Source: Prunus persica
Lineage: Eukaryota; Streptophyta; Magnoliopsida; Rosales; Rosaceae
DNA length: 64,000 bases
Direction: 5' to 3'
Assembly: GCF_000346465.2 (NCBI RefSeq)
Contig: NC_034009.1
Span: 13,513,730 to 13,577,729 of the forward strand
Part shown: piece after piece, positions 33,559-42,942 of the stretch
How the letters are laid out: each line of letters opens with the position of its first letter
Numbering within the stretch: position 1 is the stretch's first letter
Translations under genes and position numbers: made by a program
The notes under the pieces: generated by a model
What the model saw: the letters and a program-made list of their open reading frames with translations, nothing else
Databases searched by the model: none
Told to the model about the DNA's origin: nothing

Positions 33559-34189
33559 CTCCGACACTATAACCTATTATCTATAATAAAGAGAAAATAC
33601 AGGCAATGACCATCACTATAGCAGATTATAAAAAGATCTAATAGCAAGTAATACACAACAGAGACGACGGGTTTTAAACAAAAACAGACGTATTTGGCAT
33701 ATATAGACGACGGATTTTCAACAGACGTCGTCTAATATAAGTAATACAAACGACGGTTTATGAAAAAAACCGTCGTGTATAAGTAATACAACGACGGTTT
33801 TTCATAAACCGTCGTGTAATCGTCGTCGTATGCCTAAAAAGGCGTCGTGTCTCAGTTTATTTTCAAGAACCCAAAACCCATTAAGAACACAACATATATA
33901 TGAAACCAAGCAAGAAACCAACATATACATGAAACCAAGCATGAAAACAATAAATCCATTCCCAATTCAACATAACATAGGGTGATTAAAAGATCCGATA
34001 AAATTAAATCCATTCCCAATTCAACATAACAGATAATGTAATCCATGAACCCATTAAACAGAAAATCCATGAACCCATACCTATAAGCACATTATTAACA
34101 GATCGCAAAGCATATACCTAAAACCCTTTAACAAAACAACATAATATCATTCAATGAATTTACAAGGGGAAGATAGGGTTTGTACTTAC

Positions 34190-34275
34190 AGGTTGGACGA
34201 GCTCACAGATTCGACGGAGCCTGGAGAGTGCAACTTTTAATTAGAGCAGAAGTGAGAGAGCGAAATGTTATGTTG
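34190..34275 (-). other. 5' leader exon of the CACTA tnp2 gene
   Basis: The minus-strand sequence CTCTCTCACTTCTGCTC to CGTCCAACCT precedes a consensus donor GTAAGTACA (34189-34181). The matching acceptor is TTATAG before 33566. The upstream 34280-34400 contains GCGCGC-rich sequence and is the likely promoter. The transcription start is not defined. Confidence 0.55.
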
Positions 34276-36083
34276 CGCGAAATCTGAAAATTTTAGGGTT
34301 CAGGGTTAGAAGTATAAGAATAAGAGCCAAATCTAAAAAATTTAGGGCGCGCGAAAATTTTTAGAGAGCGCGCTCTTTAAAACGTCGAAAGAAAAACCAT
34401 GGCAAAAGTTCTACAAGAACCGACGTAAATGTAATATTCCACGACGGAAACACTGAACGTAACGCCGTTTATTTTGACGCTTCATTTTTCGGATTAATTT
34501 TAAATTTATTTCGAATATTTTGATATAAAGACGACTGAAAAACCACGTCGGGGTTAAGAAATTGAAAACGTTGTAAATTATAATAGACGACTTACATTTT
34601 AAAATGACGTCGTTTAAAGTATAAACCATGTCGGATATTTTACTGAACGACGTAATATATGTATTCCACGACTCAACCACCGTCGTTAAAAATTAATACC
34701 CTAAACCCTTAAAATTAAATTATATAATTTTAAAAATTAAGTTTATAAAAGGGTTTATGGTTTTACAGCCTAATATATACCCTAGACTACCCAAAAATTA
34801 TACTTTAAAAATAAACCCCAATAAATAACAACCCTAATCTCTAAACCCTAGACTCTAAACCCTAAACCATAAAACTAGAAGTGATTTTATGATTCATCAA
34901 AACAATTTTGTTTTGGATGGTCATTTTAAATTTTTGTTATTCAAAATGAATTTTTTCAAGGTTTAGGGGGAAGAAAATATATCAATGACTTCAAAGGAGT
35001 TGACTTTGCATTTTTCTGATTTATTTTAAATTTATTTTGAATATTTTGATATAAAAATAATAAAATATTCTTATCACAACAACAAACCATGTCGGTGTTA
35101 ATAAATTGTAGACGTTGTAAATTTTAATAGACGACTAAGTTGTTAAAATGACGTCGTTTAAATGAGAAACCATGACGGATATTTAACTATCCGACGTAAA
35201 ATATATATTCCACGACTTAACCGCTGTCGTTACAAAGTACTACCCTGAACCCTTAAGAAATTGAAGACGTTGTAAACCATAAACGACTCAATTGTTCAAA
35301 GAACGTCGTCTAAATATCCTTTTACGTCGGATTTGTTTAAAACGAAACAACAAAAAACGACGGTTTTTTACTTTATTAGGTCGTTGGAAATGTATTACAC
35401 GTCGGTTACGCAATTTGTATGTTTGTTTTTTTTTTAATTTAAGAAAACCTCAACAAATTTTTACATTATATATTATAGACAAAATTTGTACATTATACAT
35501 AAATATCAAGTGTTCAATAATTCCCCTATTCCAGGTGAAGGCAAACAAACTCTGCCCATTCATTCCGGACTTCATCAATTGCTTCTTGGGGGTATGGCGC
35601 TTCCTGTTTTCCCTTGGCATACTGCATAAACAATGACTATTAGGGTTTATAAATAAAAAGAAATTCAATCACAGACGACGATATTTTTCATAACCGACGT
35701 AGTATATCTATTCAACGACGGTAATTTTACATGACCGTCGTTGATAATACAAAAAACGACGTAAAATGTATGAAGGTAATTTCTTCTTACCTTCTTCTCA
35801 AACGCCAAGGAAGGATCCATGATGATGTCCCTCATGAAGCGCATCACATAATACCCGCATTCGACATTGCTGGGTTGCTTTGGTGTGCCTGACAGAGTTT
35901 TCCAAATTACTGCCTTACGGCCTGATCTGGCTATGTGAGAATTATAAATTTTTATAGCACTGTTCACGATGTTCTTGGCCTCTTCATCGACCACACGATT
36001 TCCTGGCAGAGGATCCAGAAAATAGACGGTTTCCCTCTTTGGTCTCACAATCAGCAAGATCCAATGACGGCTGCACAAAATTA

Positions 36084-36245
36084 ATATAAAAACGACGGTT
36101 ATTTACATAAACGACGTATTATAATATTTTACACGACGAAATAAAGTAGCAATCGACGACATTATATATTTATCACGACGATAAATAACTACCGACGTGG
36201 TTAGTAGTTTCAAACGACTCAATAAAATAAAACACCGACGTGGTT
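36084..36245 (-). repeat. Intronic CACTA-repeat module, intron 6
   Basis: Read on the minus strand the module runs in fixed order: ACCACGTCGG, ATCGTCGTGATAAATATATA, ATTTCGTCGTGTAAAATATT, ATAATACGTCGTTTATG, AATAACCGTCGT, then the intron 3' end TTTTGTGCAG. The same order occurs in introns 1, 2 and 5. Confidence 0.85.
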
Positions 36246-36516
36246 AGTTTATACGCTGTCATTTATTGAAAATCATAAAAACAAAATCCTGTTAAGGAGA
36301 CTAACCCTGGATTGTAAGGCATCATGAAAATCTGTTCACCGTCAGTCCTCTGAAGTCGAGCTGCTACCAGTCGTGATCTGTCAGCTATTGTGCCAGAGTT
36401 GGCACTAACTGTAGCAGGGTCAATAAAGCCTACCATGCTGCACATATTTGCTTGTTTCAAAACATCGTGTAAGTACCTAAATATATAAAATAATATAAAC
36501 AAGTCAGCACAAAAAA

Positions 36517-36690
36517 ACACACGACGGTTATGTATAACAAAACGACGTATTATAAAATTTTACACGACGTACTGAAATAGACAACGACGTTATAATATAT
36601 TTATCACGACGGTACATACTAACGACGTGGTTAGTTAGTTAAGACGACGCAATAACGACGGTACATACTAACGACGTGGTTATTTTAGAA
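36517..36690 (-). repeat. Intronic CACTA-repeat module, intron 5
   Basis: Fills nearly the whole intron. On the minus strand: ACCACGTCGTTAGTATGTACC (first 20 shared with a local duplicate), ACCGTCGTGATAAATATATT, CAGTACGTCGTGTAAAATTT, TAATACGTCGTTTTG, CATAACCGTCGTGTGTTTTT, then TATATATTTAG. Confidence 0.85.
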
Positions 36691-37969
36691 TGACAAACCT
36701 CATATATACAGCAATGACCGTAGCTCCTATTTCTTCCATGCCTGCAAATTGTGTAATATCTTCAGGCAGGAGGAAGGTATCGCGCTCTAGACCAAACACC
36801 TCCTTATCAATTGTAAAGTTCAGGGTCTTATCCTGAGGCACGAGTGTCGTTTCCACATAACGACAAAGGGATTTTAAAGAAGATGGCGCCTCCATATTTG
36901 AATAATCAACAACTTCAAAACCTGTTTAAAGAAATAAAAAAAAAGACGTGGTAGTTCAATAAAAACGACGGTTTATGGAACAAAACGTCGTCTGAAAAGA
37001 ATTTAAACGACGGCGAAAAAACAGTCGTGGTGAATAATTTATTACGTCTTTAAAAAAATTCCGCCGTCTAAGTTATAAACAAACGACGGTTGAAAGAAAA
37101 ATATCGACGTCTGAAATTTTGAAAAACAAATAAAACAGGCAAAGTTAGGTGAACATACCTGGTCGTCATGCTTTACTTCATCTTCTTTCTCCTTTTCATC
37201 TTGTTTTTCTTCTTTCTTCTCTTCATCTATTACGTCGGGAATGACTAACCCCGTCGTCTAAAAACCACAAAGTTTTAAAAATAACGACGTTTAATGGCGT
37301 GTAAAACAAGTAAACTAAATACGACGTGGTATTGAAATACAAACGACGGTTTATTTTTAAAACTTCGTGGTATGTATTTCAAACGACGGTTTTATTAAAA
37401 ATAACGACGTCTAATAGTTTTTAAAAAAACAGAGAATTCAAAGTTCAGATATGTTACCTTTTCTTCCTGATGTTTCCCATTTTTGGCAGTATCATCCTCA
37501 AAATGTAGGGATCTCACATCACCTCCAGAGCAGCTTGCTTTGTCAGACATTGGATTTTTGGGACTTTGGCTAATTCTTGGTTTAAGCATGCTTGGATCAA
37601 AATTGGGAATTAATTGGGAAAGCTGACTCAGGAAATGCTCCCTCTCAGCCGCTACCAATTGCTTGGTTCTAGCCTCCATCCTTAAAGCCTCTTCCCTTGC
37701 CTTAGCCTCCATCTTTTTATTCTCTTCTTGAAGGAGAACTCTTAAACTGTCCTTTAAACGGTCGTCAAAGCTCATCCTCTGTGGTTTGGGTAAATTAAAA
37801 TATTGCCTTGGTGAAATTCCAGCACCTACCCCTCTCACTCTGCCTGGATGCTCGGGGCCCAAAGCCATGGTCATCACATCATTGCTGCCAGATACAGTGA
37901 CTTTGCCTTCCGAGACTTGTTTTTGCAATTCATCCTAAAACAAAGATATATAAAAAAGTAAGAACAAAA

Positions 37970-38115
37970 AACACACGACGGTTATTTATATACAAACGAC
38001 GTATTGTATAATTTCAAACGACGCAATAACATATAAATCGACGTTATTATAATTTATCACGACGGTAGTTATACCGACGTGGTTAGTTTTTTAAAACGAC
38101 GAAATGAATAAACCA
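37970..38115 (-). repeat. Intronic CACTA-repeat module, intron 2
   Basis: On the minus strand: ACCACGTCGGTATAACT, ACCGTCGTGATAAATTATA, ATAACGTCGATTTATATG, TTGCGTCGTTTGAAATTATA, CAATACGTCGTTTGTATA, AATAACCGTCGTGTGTTTTT, then TTTTTTATATATCTTTGTTTTAG-type 3' end. 38150-38340 holds two more decayed repeat blocks that share CACCGAC.TCTTATGCT and TTACAGA.AACAGAG. Confidence 0.85.
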
Positions 38116-39292
38116 CCGACGTCTTATGCTTTATTTACAGATAACAGAGGGATGATTCAATATTCACACCTTTAACGACCTTGTTTAAAACATTTCGACG
38201 TAGTAATTTAATACAAACGACGCGAAAATGAACCACCGACATCTTATGCTATAATTACAGAAAACAGAGTAGTGATTCCTGATTTAGACCTTTAACGACG
38301 TTTTTTAAAAAATTTTGATGTGGTAATATCATTCACACGACGCAAAATATAACATAATACGTAATAAGAATTATTCACAGTTTAATAAAATTTTAAAACA
38401 GAGTGAGTAGGCTTACAATTAATTTTGCTTTCTCTGCCACCTTTGGATCCGGGATGTTACCATGTTTGTCCTGTCTAGCTCTCTTCCATAAGGTAGATCG
38501 ATCAATTTCTACCCCAGGCATGGTTTCCTCCAATTATCCTCCAAACCAGCATATCCTTTTCGAGACAATCGATGATTGTACTCAAGTTTCTCCCTAATCT
38601 GTGCATGTTGAGAATGCACAGACTCAAAATCTTTGGATAACCTTGAAGCTACAAAGGCATCCCATTGTGCTTTCTCTATGAATTTATATGTTTCAGGGGG
38701 TTGGCTTAATCTCTCCCTGTCATTGGTGTATGGAAGGATATAATGCCTCGTTAGTGTAGACTTGAAATCCTTCCATTTCTTGGCAGCAGAAGCTAACACA
38801 GAGTTCTTGCCCCCTTGACCTACCACAAAAGCAATGTCAACTGCTTCCCAAATCTGCTCCTTTATATCCTTAGGGATTTGAGCCCATTTCATGTCTACAA
38901 GTGGAACTCTGGAGCGTGCCAACACACCAATGTAGGACTGCATCTCACTATGTGCTTGGCCAATTCCTTTCCCCCTTTTATTGTACTCAACAATTGGCCT
39001 GAGTTTCTGAAGTGTTCTCTTCACAACACGAGGCATTGTGCTCATACCTCGACCAGACTTTGAATCATCAGAGATTGTTGTCGTGCTGGTTGGTTCTGTC
39101 TCAGCAGATGATGAAGCAAACTTCATCTTCTTCGAAGACTTCATCTTCTTCGAAGACTTCTCTTCAGGAGTTACCATTCCAAGCTCCTTACCTCCATTTT
39201 TGTTGGAGCCAGAGTCCTTACTTTGGTCTTGGTGAGAAACCATTTTTACAGACAAAACTGCAAGTGAAAATATTTCAGGAAAAGATTAAGAA

Positions 39293-39400
39293 CACAAACG
39301 ACGGTTATTAATAAAATACGACGTATGATATGATTTTAAACAACGCAATGAAATAATCTCAGACGTAATAAATGTTTAAAACCAAGGTAATTAAACAACG
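39293..39400 (-). repeat. Intronic CACTA-repeat module, leader intron
   Basis: At the 3' end of the 878-bp leader intron (40135-39258). On the minus strand: TTATTACGTCTGAGATTATT, CATTGCGTTGTTTAAAATCA, TCATACGTCGTATTTTATT, AATAACCGTCGTTTGTGTTC, then TTTTCACTTGCAG. It matches the module of intron 2 most closely, with decay of some CGTCGT words. Confidence 0.75.
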
Positions 39401-39579
39401 ACGAAATAATATAAAATAAGACGTAATAATAACTTATAAACGACGTGATAATTAACTATAAACGACGAAATATTTATATAACGTCGTGGTATTGATGTTC
39501 ACACGACGTCAATAGTAATATACCGTCGTCTATATAAGGATCCAAAACCCTTCTTTCTTTCTCTGTGAATGTTTGATTG

Positions 39580-39835
39580 CAGATTTGATTTTTCTGAACC
39601 ATGGTTTTTGTTTTCTAATTTGATAAAATACAAGGCCAAGAAAGAAAGTTTTGGAATCTTATATAGACGACGGTATTTTAATATGACGTCGTGGTATTAA
39701 CATTCACACGACGTAAAACAATAAGATACAGTCGTCTATATTAGATACCAACCCTACTTTCTTTTTCTTTATATTTTATCAAATTAGGGAAAAACAAAAA
39801 CCATTGTTCAGAGAAATCAAACCTGCAATTAAACA
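39580..39835. repeat. Inverted repeat in the leader intron
   Basis: 39581-39640 (GATTTGATTTTTCTGAACCA, then TGGTTTTTGTTTTCTAATTT) is matched in inverted orientation by about 39773-39830 (AAATTAGGG, CAAAAACCATTGTTCAGAGA). The arms are about 60 bp and the spacer about 130 bp. The outer parts (TATATAGACGACGG) are also related. Confidence 0.7.
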
Positions 39836-40647
39836 AGCAAATAAAAAAAAGACTATAATTTTAAAAACAACTTTGTCAATTTTCAGACGACGCTAGAACG
39901 ACTGACGAACCGTCGTGGTCTACATATTTAACCACGTAAATAAGAAGCTACCGTCGTCTTATTTAGTTGAGGTAGTTGTCTTAAAGTTGGAAACTTTCCC
40001 TCTTTGTCTGTATATTTTATCGAACTTGGAAAGAAGTAAAATGATTTTGGCCAGAAAAAAGGTAAAAAGATTTTTCAAACAAAAAACGTATGAGCATGCA
40101 AAACAGCAACCAAAATAGTGAAAATGAAAGCTTACCTTTTGCGTGCAATGAAAGCAAGAGGAAGACGATGTTTAAGTTCAGAGACGACGAAGAAGACGAG
40201 AGGAAGACGATGAGATACTCTGACAGTGCTCTGACAAGGAAAAAAGTCTAAAAGTTTTCTCTGGTATATTGAAATTTTTAATCGGGTTTGGAAACAGCGC
40301 ATGTGTAAGTCAGGTAGACGAAAAGTTGCTTACATATAAAACTATTTGAAAAAAATAATACGGCGGTTACATATAACTACGACGTATAAATTACAAAATA
40401 CGACGGTACATTTAACTTCGGACGTGGTAAATAAATACGACAGTAGTGTTGTAGGTACCGTCGTAGTAAACTCAAAAATTAAAGTACATAAGTAATAACT
40501 CGCGTCATGGTATATTATTTAACACGTCGTTTTTATTAATGTACCGACGTGGATTTCTGTAATATACGTCGGTCATACCGACGTTGATTTTACAATTTAA
40601 ACGGCGGTTTTTTTGTAAGGACCGCCGTTGGTTTTAAAAATTTATTC

Positions 40648-41210
40648 TATAAATTTGTCACTTTCATTCATTTTCGGTTTACATTTAGGGTTCCAAGTTC
40701 TTCCTCTCTCAGAGACACTGTCTCTCACGTCTCAAAGACAATAATTTGGATGTCTTTCTCAAAGAGAAATTGAGCTTACTCGCATCAAATATATGTCCAC
40801 AAGAAGAAGCTTGTCAACTAGCCTTCTCACTTCCTTGATCAAGCCTGATAGGAAACTTAGTGCTTCTGAATACTCCTTGCTTTCCATCAAAAGAGATGCA
40901 AGCCTGGCCTCCACTCGCTGTCGAAGGAAAGTTCGCTTCTCAGGGAAATCTGAAGATCAGATGTGCCTGGTCCTCTGCTTGATTTTCTTGGCTAAGAAGA
41001 TCCGTCAGATTTGTGATAGCCTCTTCCTTTATCCGTAGTTGCTGGGAGAAGATGGGTTTCAAGAATGCGATAAAGAATAGAAATGGCTTCAGATGGCCTC
41101 TAAAGCATGAGCAATCGAATCAGTAGTTGCTGGGAGATATGATGAAGACATTGTCAATGCTTTGAACTATACAAGTCCTGCAGAACTGTTAAAGAAACTA
41201 AAACAACGGC
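40648..41210 (+). other. Non-repeat insert in the CACTA subterminal region, possible captured gene fragment
   Basis: A stretch without CGACGG words inside the repeat field. On the plus strand it begins like a gene 5' end: TATAAATTTG at about 40651, a CT-rich leader (TTCTTCCTCTCTCAGAG) and an ATG at 40750. The following 400 bp have codon-like texture, but stops interrupt every frame (longest open frame 40793-41038). I do not recognise the source. CACTA elements often carry host gene fragments, which is the basis of the call. Confidence 0.35.
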
Positions 41211-42816
41211 GGTTTTCTGTTCTACCGTCGTCTTTTCTCGTCGTCTATATTAAGGTAAGATGACGGTAGATTTATAATTACCGACGTAGATTATTTTGTT
41301 AAACTTCGTTAAGTGTACTACAACCGACGTGGATTTTATTTTTAAATTATAAATAGAGTTTTTTTTCCCGAATTCTTTCAGTTTTAGTTTTCAATTACAA
41401 AGCGTGATAAATAGATTTTTCTTTCCCGAGGAAATTTAAAATGAGGGAAATTAATGTTCTAGAATTTGTAAACTAACACGACGCAATATTACTAACCCGA
41501 GGAAATTATAAATAGATTTTGCTTTCCCGAAGAAATTTTAAATTAATTCAGTTTGAAACAACGACGGTTTTTTGTTATGCCGTCGTTTTTAACTAACACG
41601 ACGCAATATTTATTTTGCGACGTGGAATCTTTTCATTTAACGTCGTTAGGTTTAATATAACCGACGTGGATTTGAATTTTTTAATTATGAATAGAATTTT
41701 TTTTCCCATGACCTTTCAGTTTATTTTTCAATTACAGTGCGTTATAAATAGAGTTTTTTTTTCCGGAGGAAATTTAAAATGAAGGAAATTAATGTTCTGG
41801 AATATGTAAAGTTTCTTTTTTGGATGACAGATTTAAATAAAATAAGAATATAAAAACAACGACTGTTTTTGTATTACTGTCGTCGTTTTTCGTCGTCTTA
41901 AGTAAGACTAAGACGACGTAATATATTTGTTGAGCGACGTTGATTTATTTTTTAAACGTCGTTAGGTATAATATAACCGTCGTTGAAAATTGTCTCTCTG
42001 ATTGCAAATTTGCAACGACGTTAGGTATAATATTTGTAGATACACAAACGCACACACATCATCAACTTCCAAAAAATTGTCTCTCTGATTGCAAATCTGT
42101 GTCATCTGTTAAGATTATGATGTGGAACAGAGTTCCATGTGGTAAGATTTCGTAACCCTTGGGATCTCAGACAAATCTGATTATGTCGGCGGTTTTCTAT
42201 ATAAACCGTTGTGGTTATTTCAATTCTTGTCATTAAGTAGATCTACCGACGTAGGATAAGAAAATCAAAGAAAAAAATTGTTAACAAAAATTCTTATTAA
42301 GACGACGGTTTAAATTAAAGGTACGACGTATAAAATGAATAAATACGACGTTAAATTTTATAGTACGATTTAAAGATAACGTCGTAGAACTATACGAGAA
42401 TGACGTCGATATATTTATATTTTTCGTCGTTGTACATTAATTTAATACGGCGATATTTTGTATTTTAAAGCCGTGGATTTGTTTGTAATTATACTGCGTC
42501 TTATACGAAAACCTCGTCGTTTTATTTTATGGGTAAAAACGGCGGTTTTTATTGAAATCGTCGTCTTTACTTTCTACGTCGGTCGATTCATAACTTCTGC
42601 CGTTCTTTGTTGGCTTTAATTTTATACTGCGGAAATCTGTTTCAAATAGACGTCGGTTGTTTAATTAGGTACGTTGTTGTTTTTGAACAGCCATTTGAAT
42701 CTCCATTTTTTAGTTGTCTAAGGTGGTATTACACGACGGTGTTTTTAGAACCGTCGTCTTTTTAAAAACCACGACGGTTTTCACTTAGACCGTCGTTGTT
42801 TTCTGGTCGTCTTTTT

Positions 42817-42833
42817 CACTTTTTGTAGTAGTG
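42817..42833 (-). repeat. CACTA terminal inverted repeat
   Basis: CACTACTACAAAAAGTG on the minus strand, ending at 42833. The next plus-strand bases AAA (42834-42836) would be the 3-bp target duplication, but the other end of the element is missing, so it cannot be checked. Confidence 0.85.
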
Positions 42834-42942
42834 AAAGCGACCAACTGCAGAGTTCAACAAAAAGATAATGGTCAAACAAGATCAATTATTTTAAACAAGA
42901 AAGCAAACTACAAAAACTGAAAAGAAATAAAGAAGTCTTTAT

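Larger units (their letters stand above)
35526..39243 (-). pseudogene. CACTA second gene: Transposase_24 domain fused to a ULP1-type cysteine protease
   Basis: Exons I infer (minus): leader ending 40136; 39257-38417; 37934-37458; 37257-37159; 36921-36699; 36476-36306; 36070-35791; 35621-35526 (TAG). All introns are GT..AG. Residues about 80-270 are a Ptta/En/Spm Transposase_24 domain (QSYIGVLARSRVPLVDMKW, RHYILPYTNDRERLS, VEIDRSTLWKRARQDKHG). A charged, coiled-coil-like middle part follows (LLQEENKKMEAKAREEALRM). The last three exons form a C48/ULP1 SUMO-protease-like domain with HWILL (His), YFLDPL (Asp) and VECGYYVMRF (Cys). Lesions: one base lost at about 38525 (AATTGG, exon 1 is 827 nt), and the frames of exons 3 and 4 do not join, so a second lesion or a wrong boundary exists there. 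Intact length would be about 720 residues. The ULP1 role in the element is not known. Confidence 0.8.
31601..42833 (-). mobile_element. Large CACTA (En/Spm) transposon, copy 2, left end missing
   Basis: Read on the minus strand, the element starts at 42833 with CACTACTACAAAAAGTG, a canonical CACTA terminus. It then has about 2 kb of CGACGG/ACGTCG repeats, a Transposase_24-ULP1 gene (39243-35526), and a tnp2 gene with its own 5' leader exon (from about 34270) whose coding part is cut at about 31600. The DUF4218 and DUF4216 parts and the other terminus are absent. Two genes on one strand, a tnp2 and a second protein, is the usual CACTA plan. At 11.2 kb and truncated, it cannot move itself. Confidence 0.88.
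34381..42833. repeat. CGACGG/ACGTCG repeat field of CACTA copy 2
   Basis: CGACGG, ACGACG, CGTCGT and GACGTGG words recur roughly every 15-40 bp over 8.4 kb wherever there is no exon: between the two genes (34381-35420), in every intron, in the leader intron and upstream to the terminus. The terminal 100 bp hold two inverted pairs (ACGACGGT at 42733 with CCGTCGT at 42751; ACGACGG at 42771 with CCGTCGT at 42790). A block with TATAAATAGA and GGAAATTTAAAATGA is repeated at 41370-41470, 41494-41550 and 41705-41815. Confidence 0.85.

Noticed and set aside
1..34275. A single large inverted duplication of the left 13 kb
   Set aside because: Spacers differ in length and sequence, both Harbinger copies have their own target duplications, and only the PPR blocks are homologous host DNA.
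35526..39243. Host SUMO-protease gene
   Set aside because: It is fused to a Transposase_24 domain, lies inside CACTA sequence and has introns made of CACTA repeats.
34381..42833. CRISPR-like array or plant satellite
   Set aside because: The repeats are 6-9 bp words in both orientations with irregular spacing and end at a CACTA terminus; they are transposon subterminal repeats.
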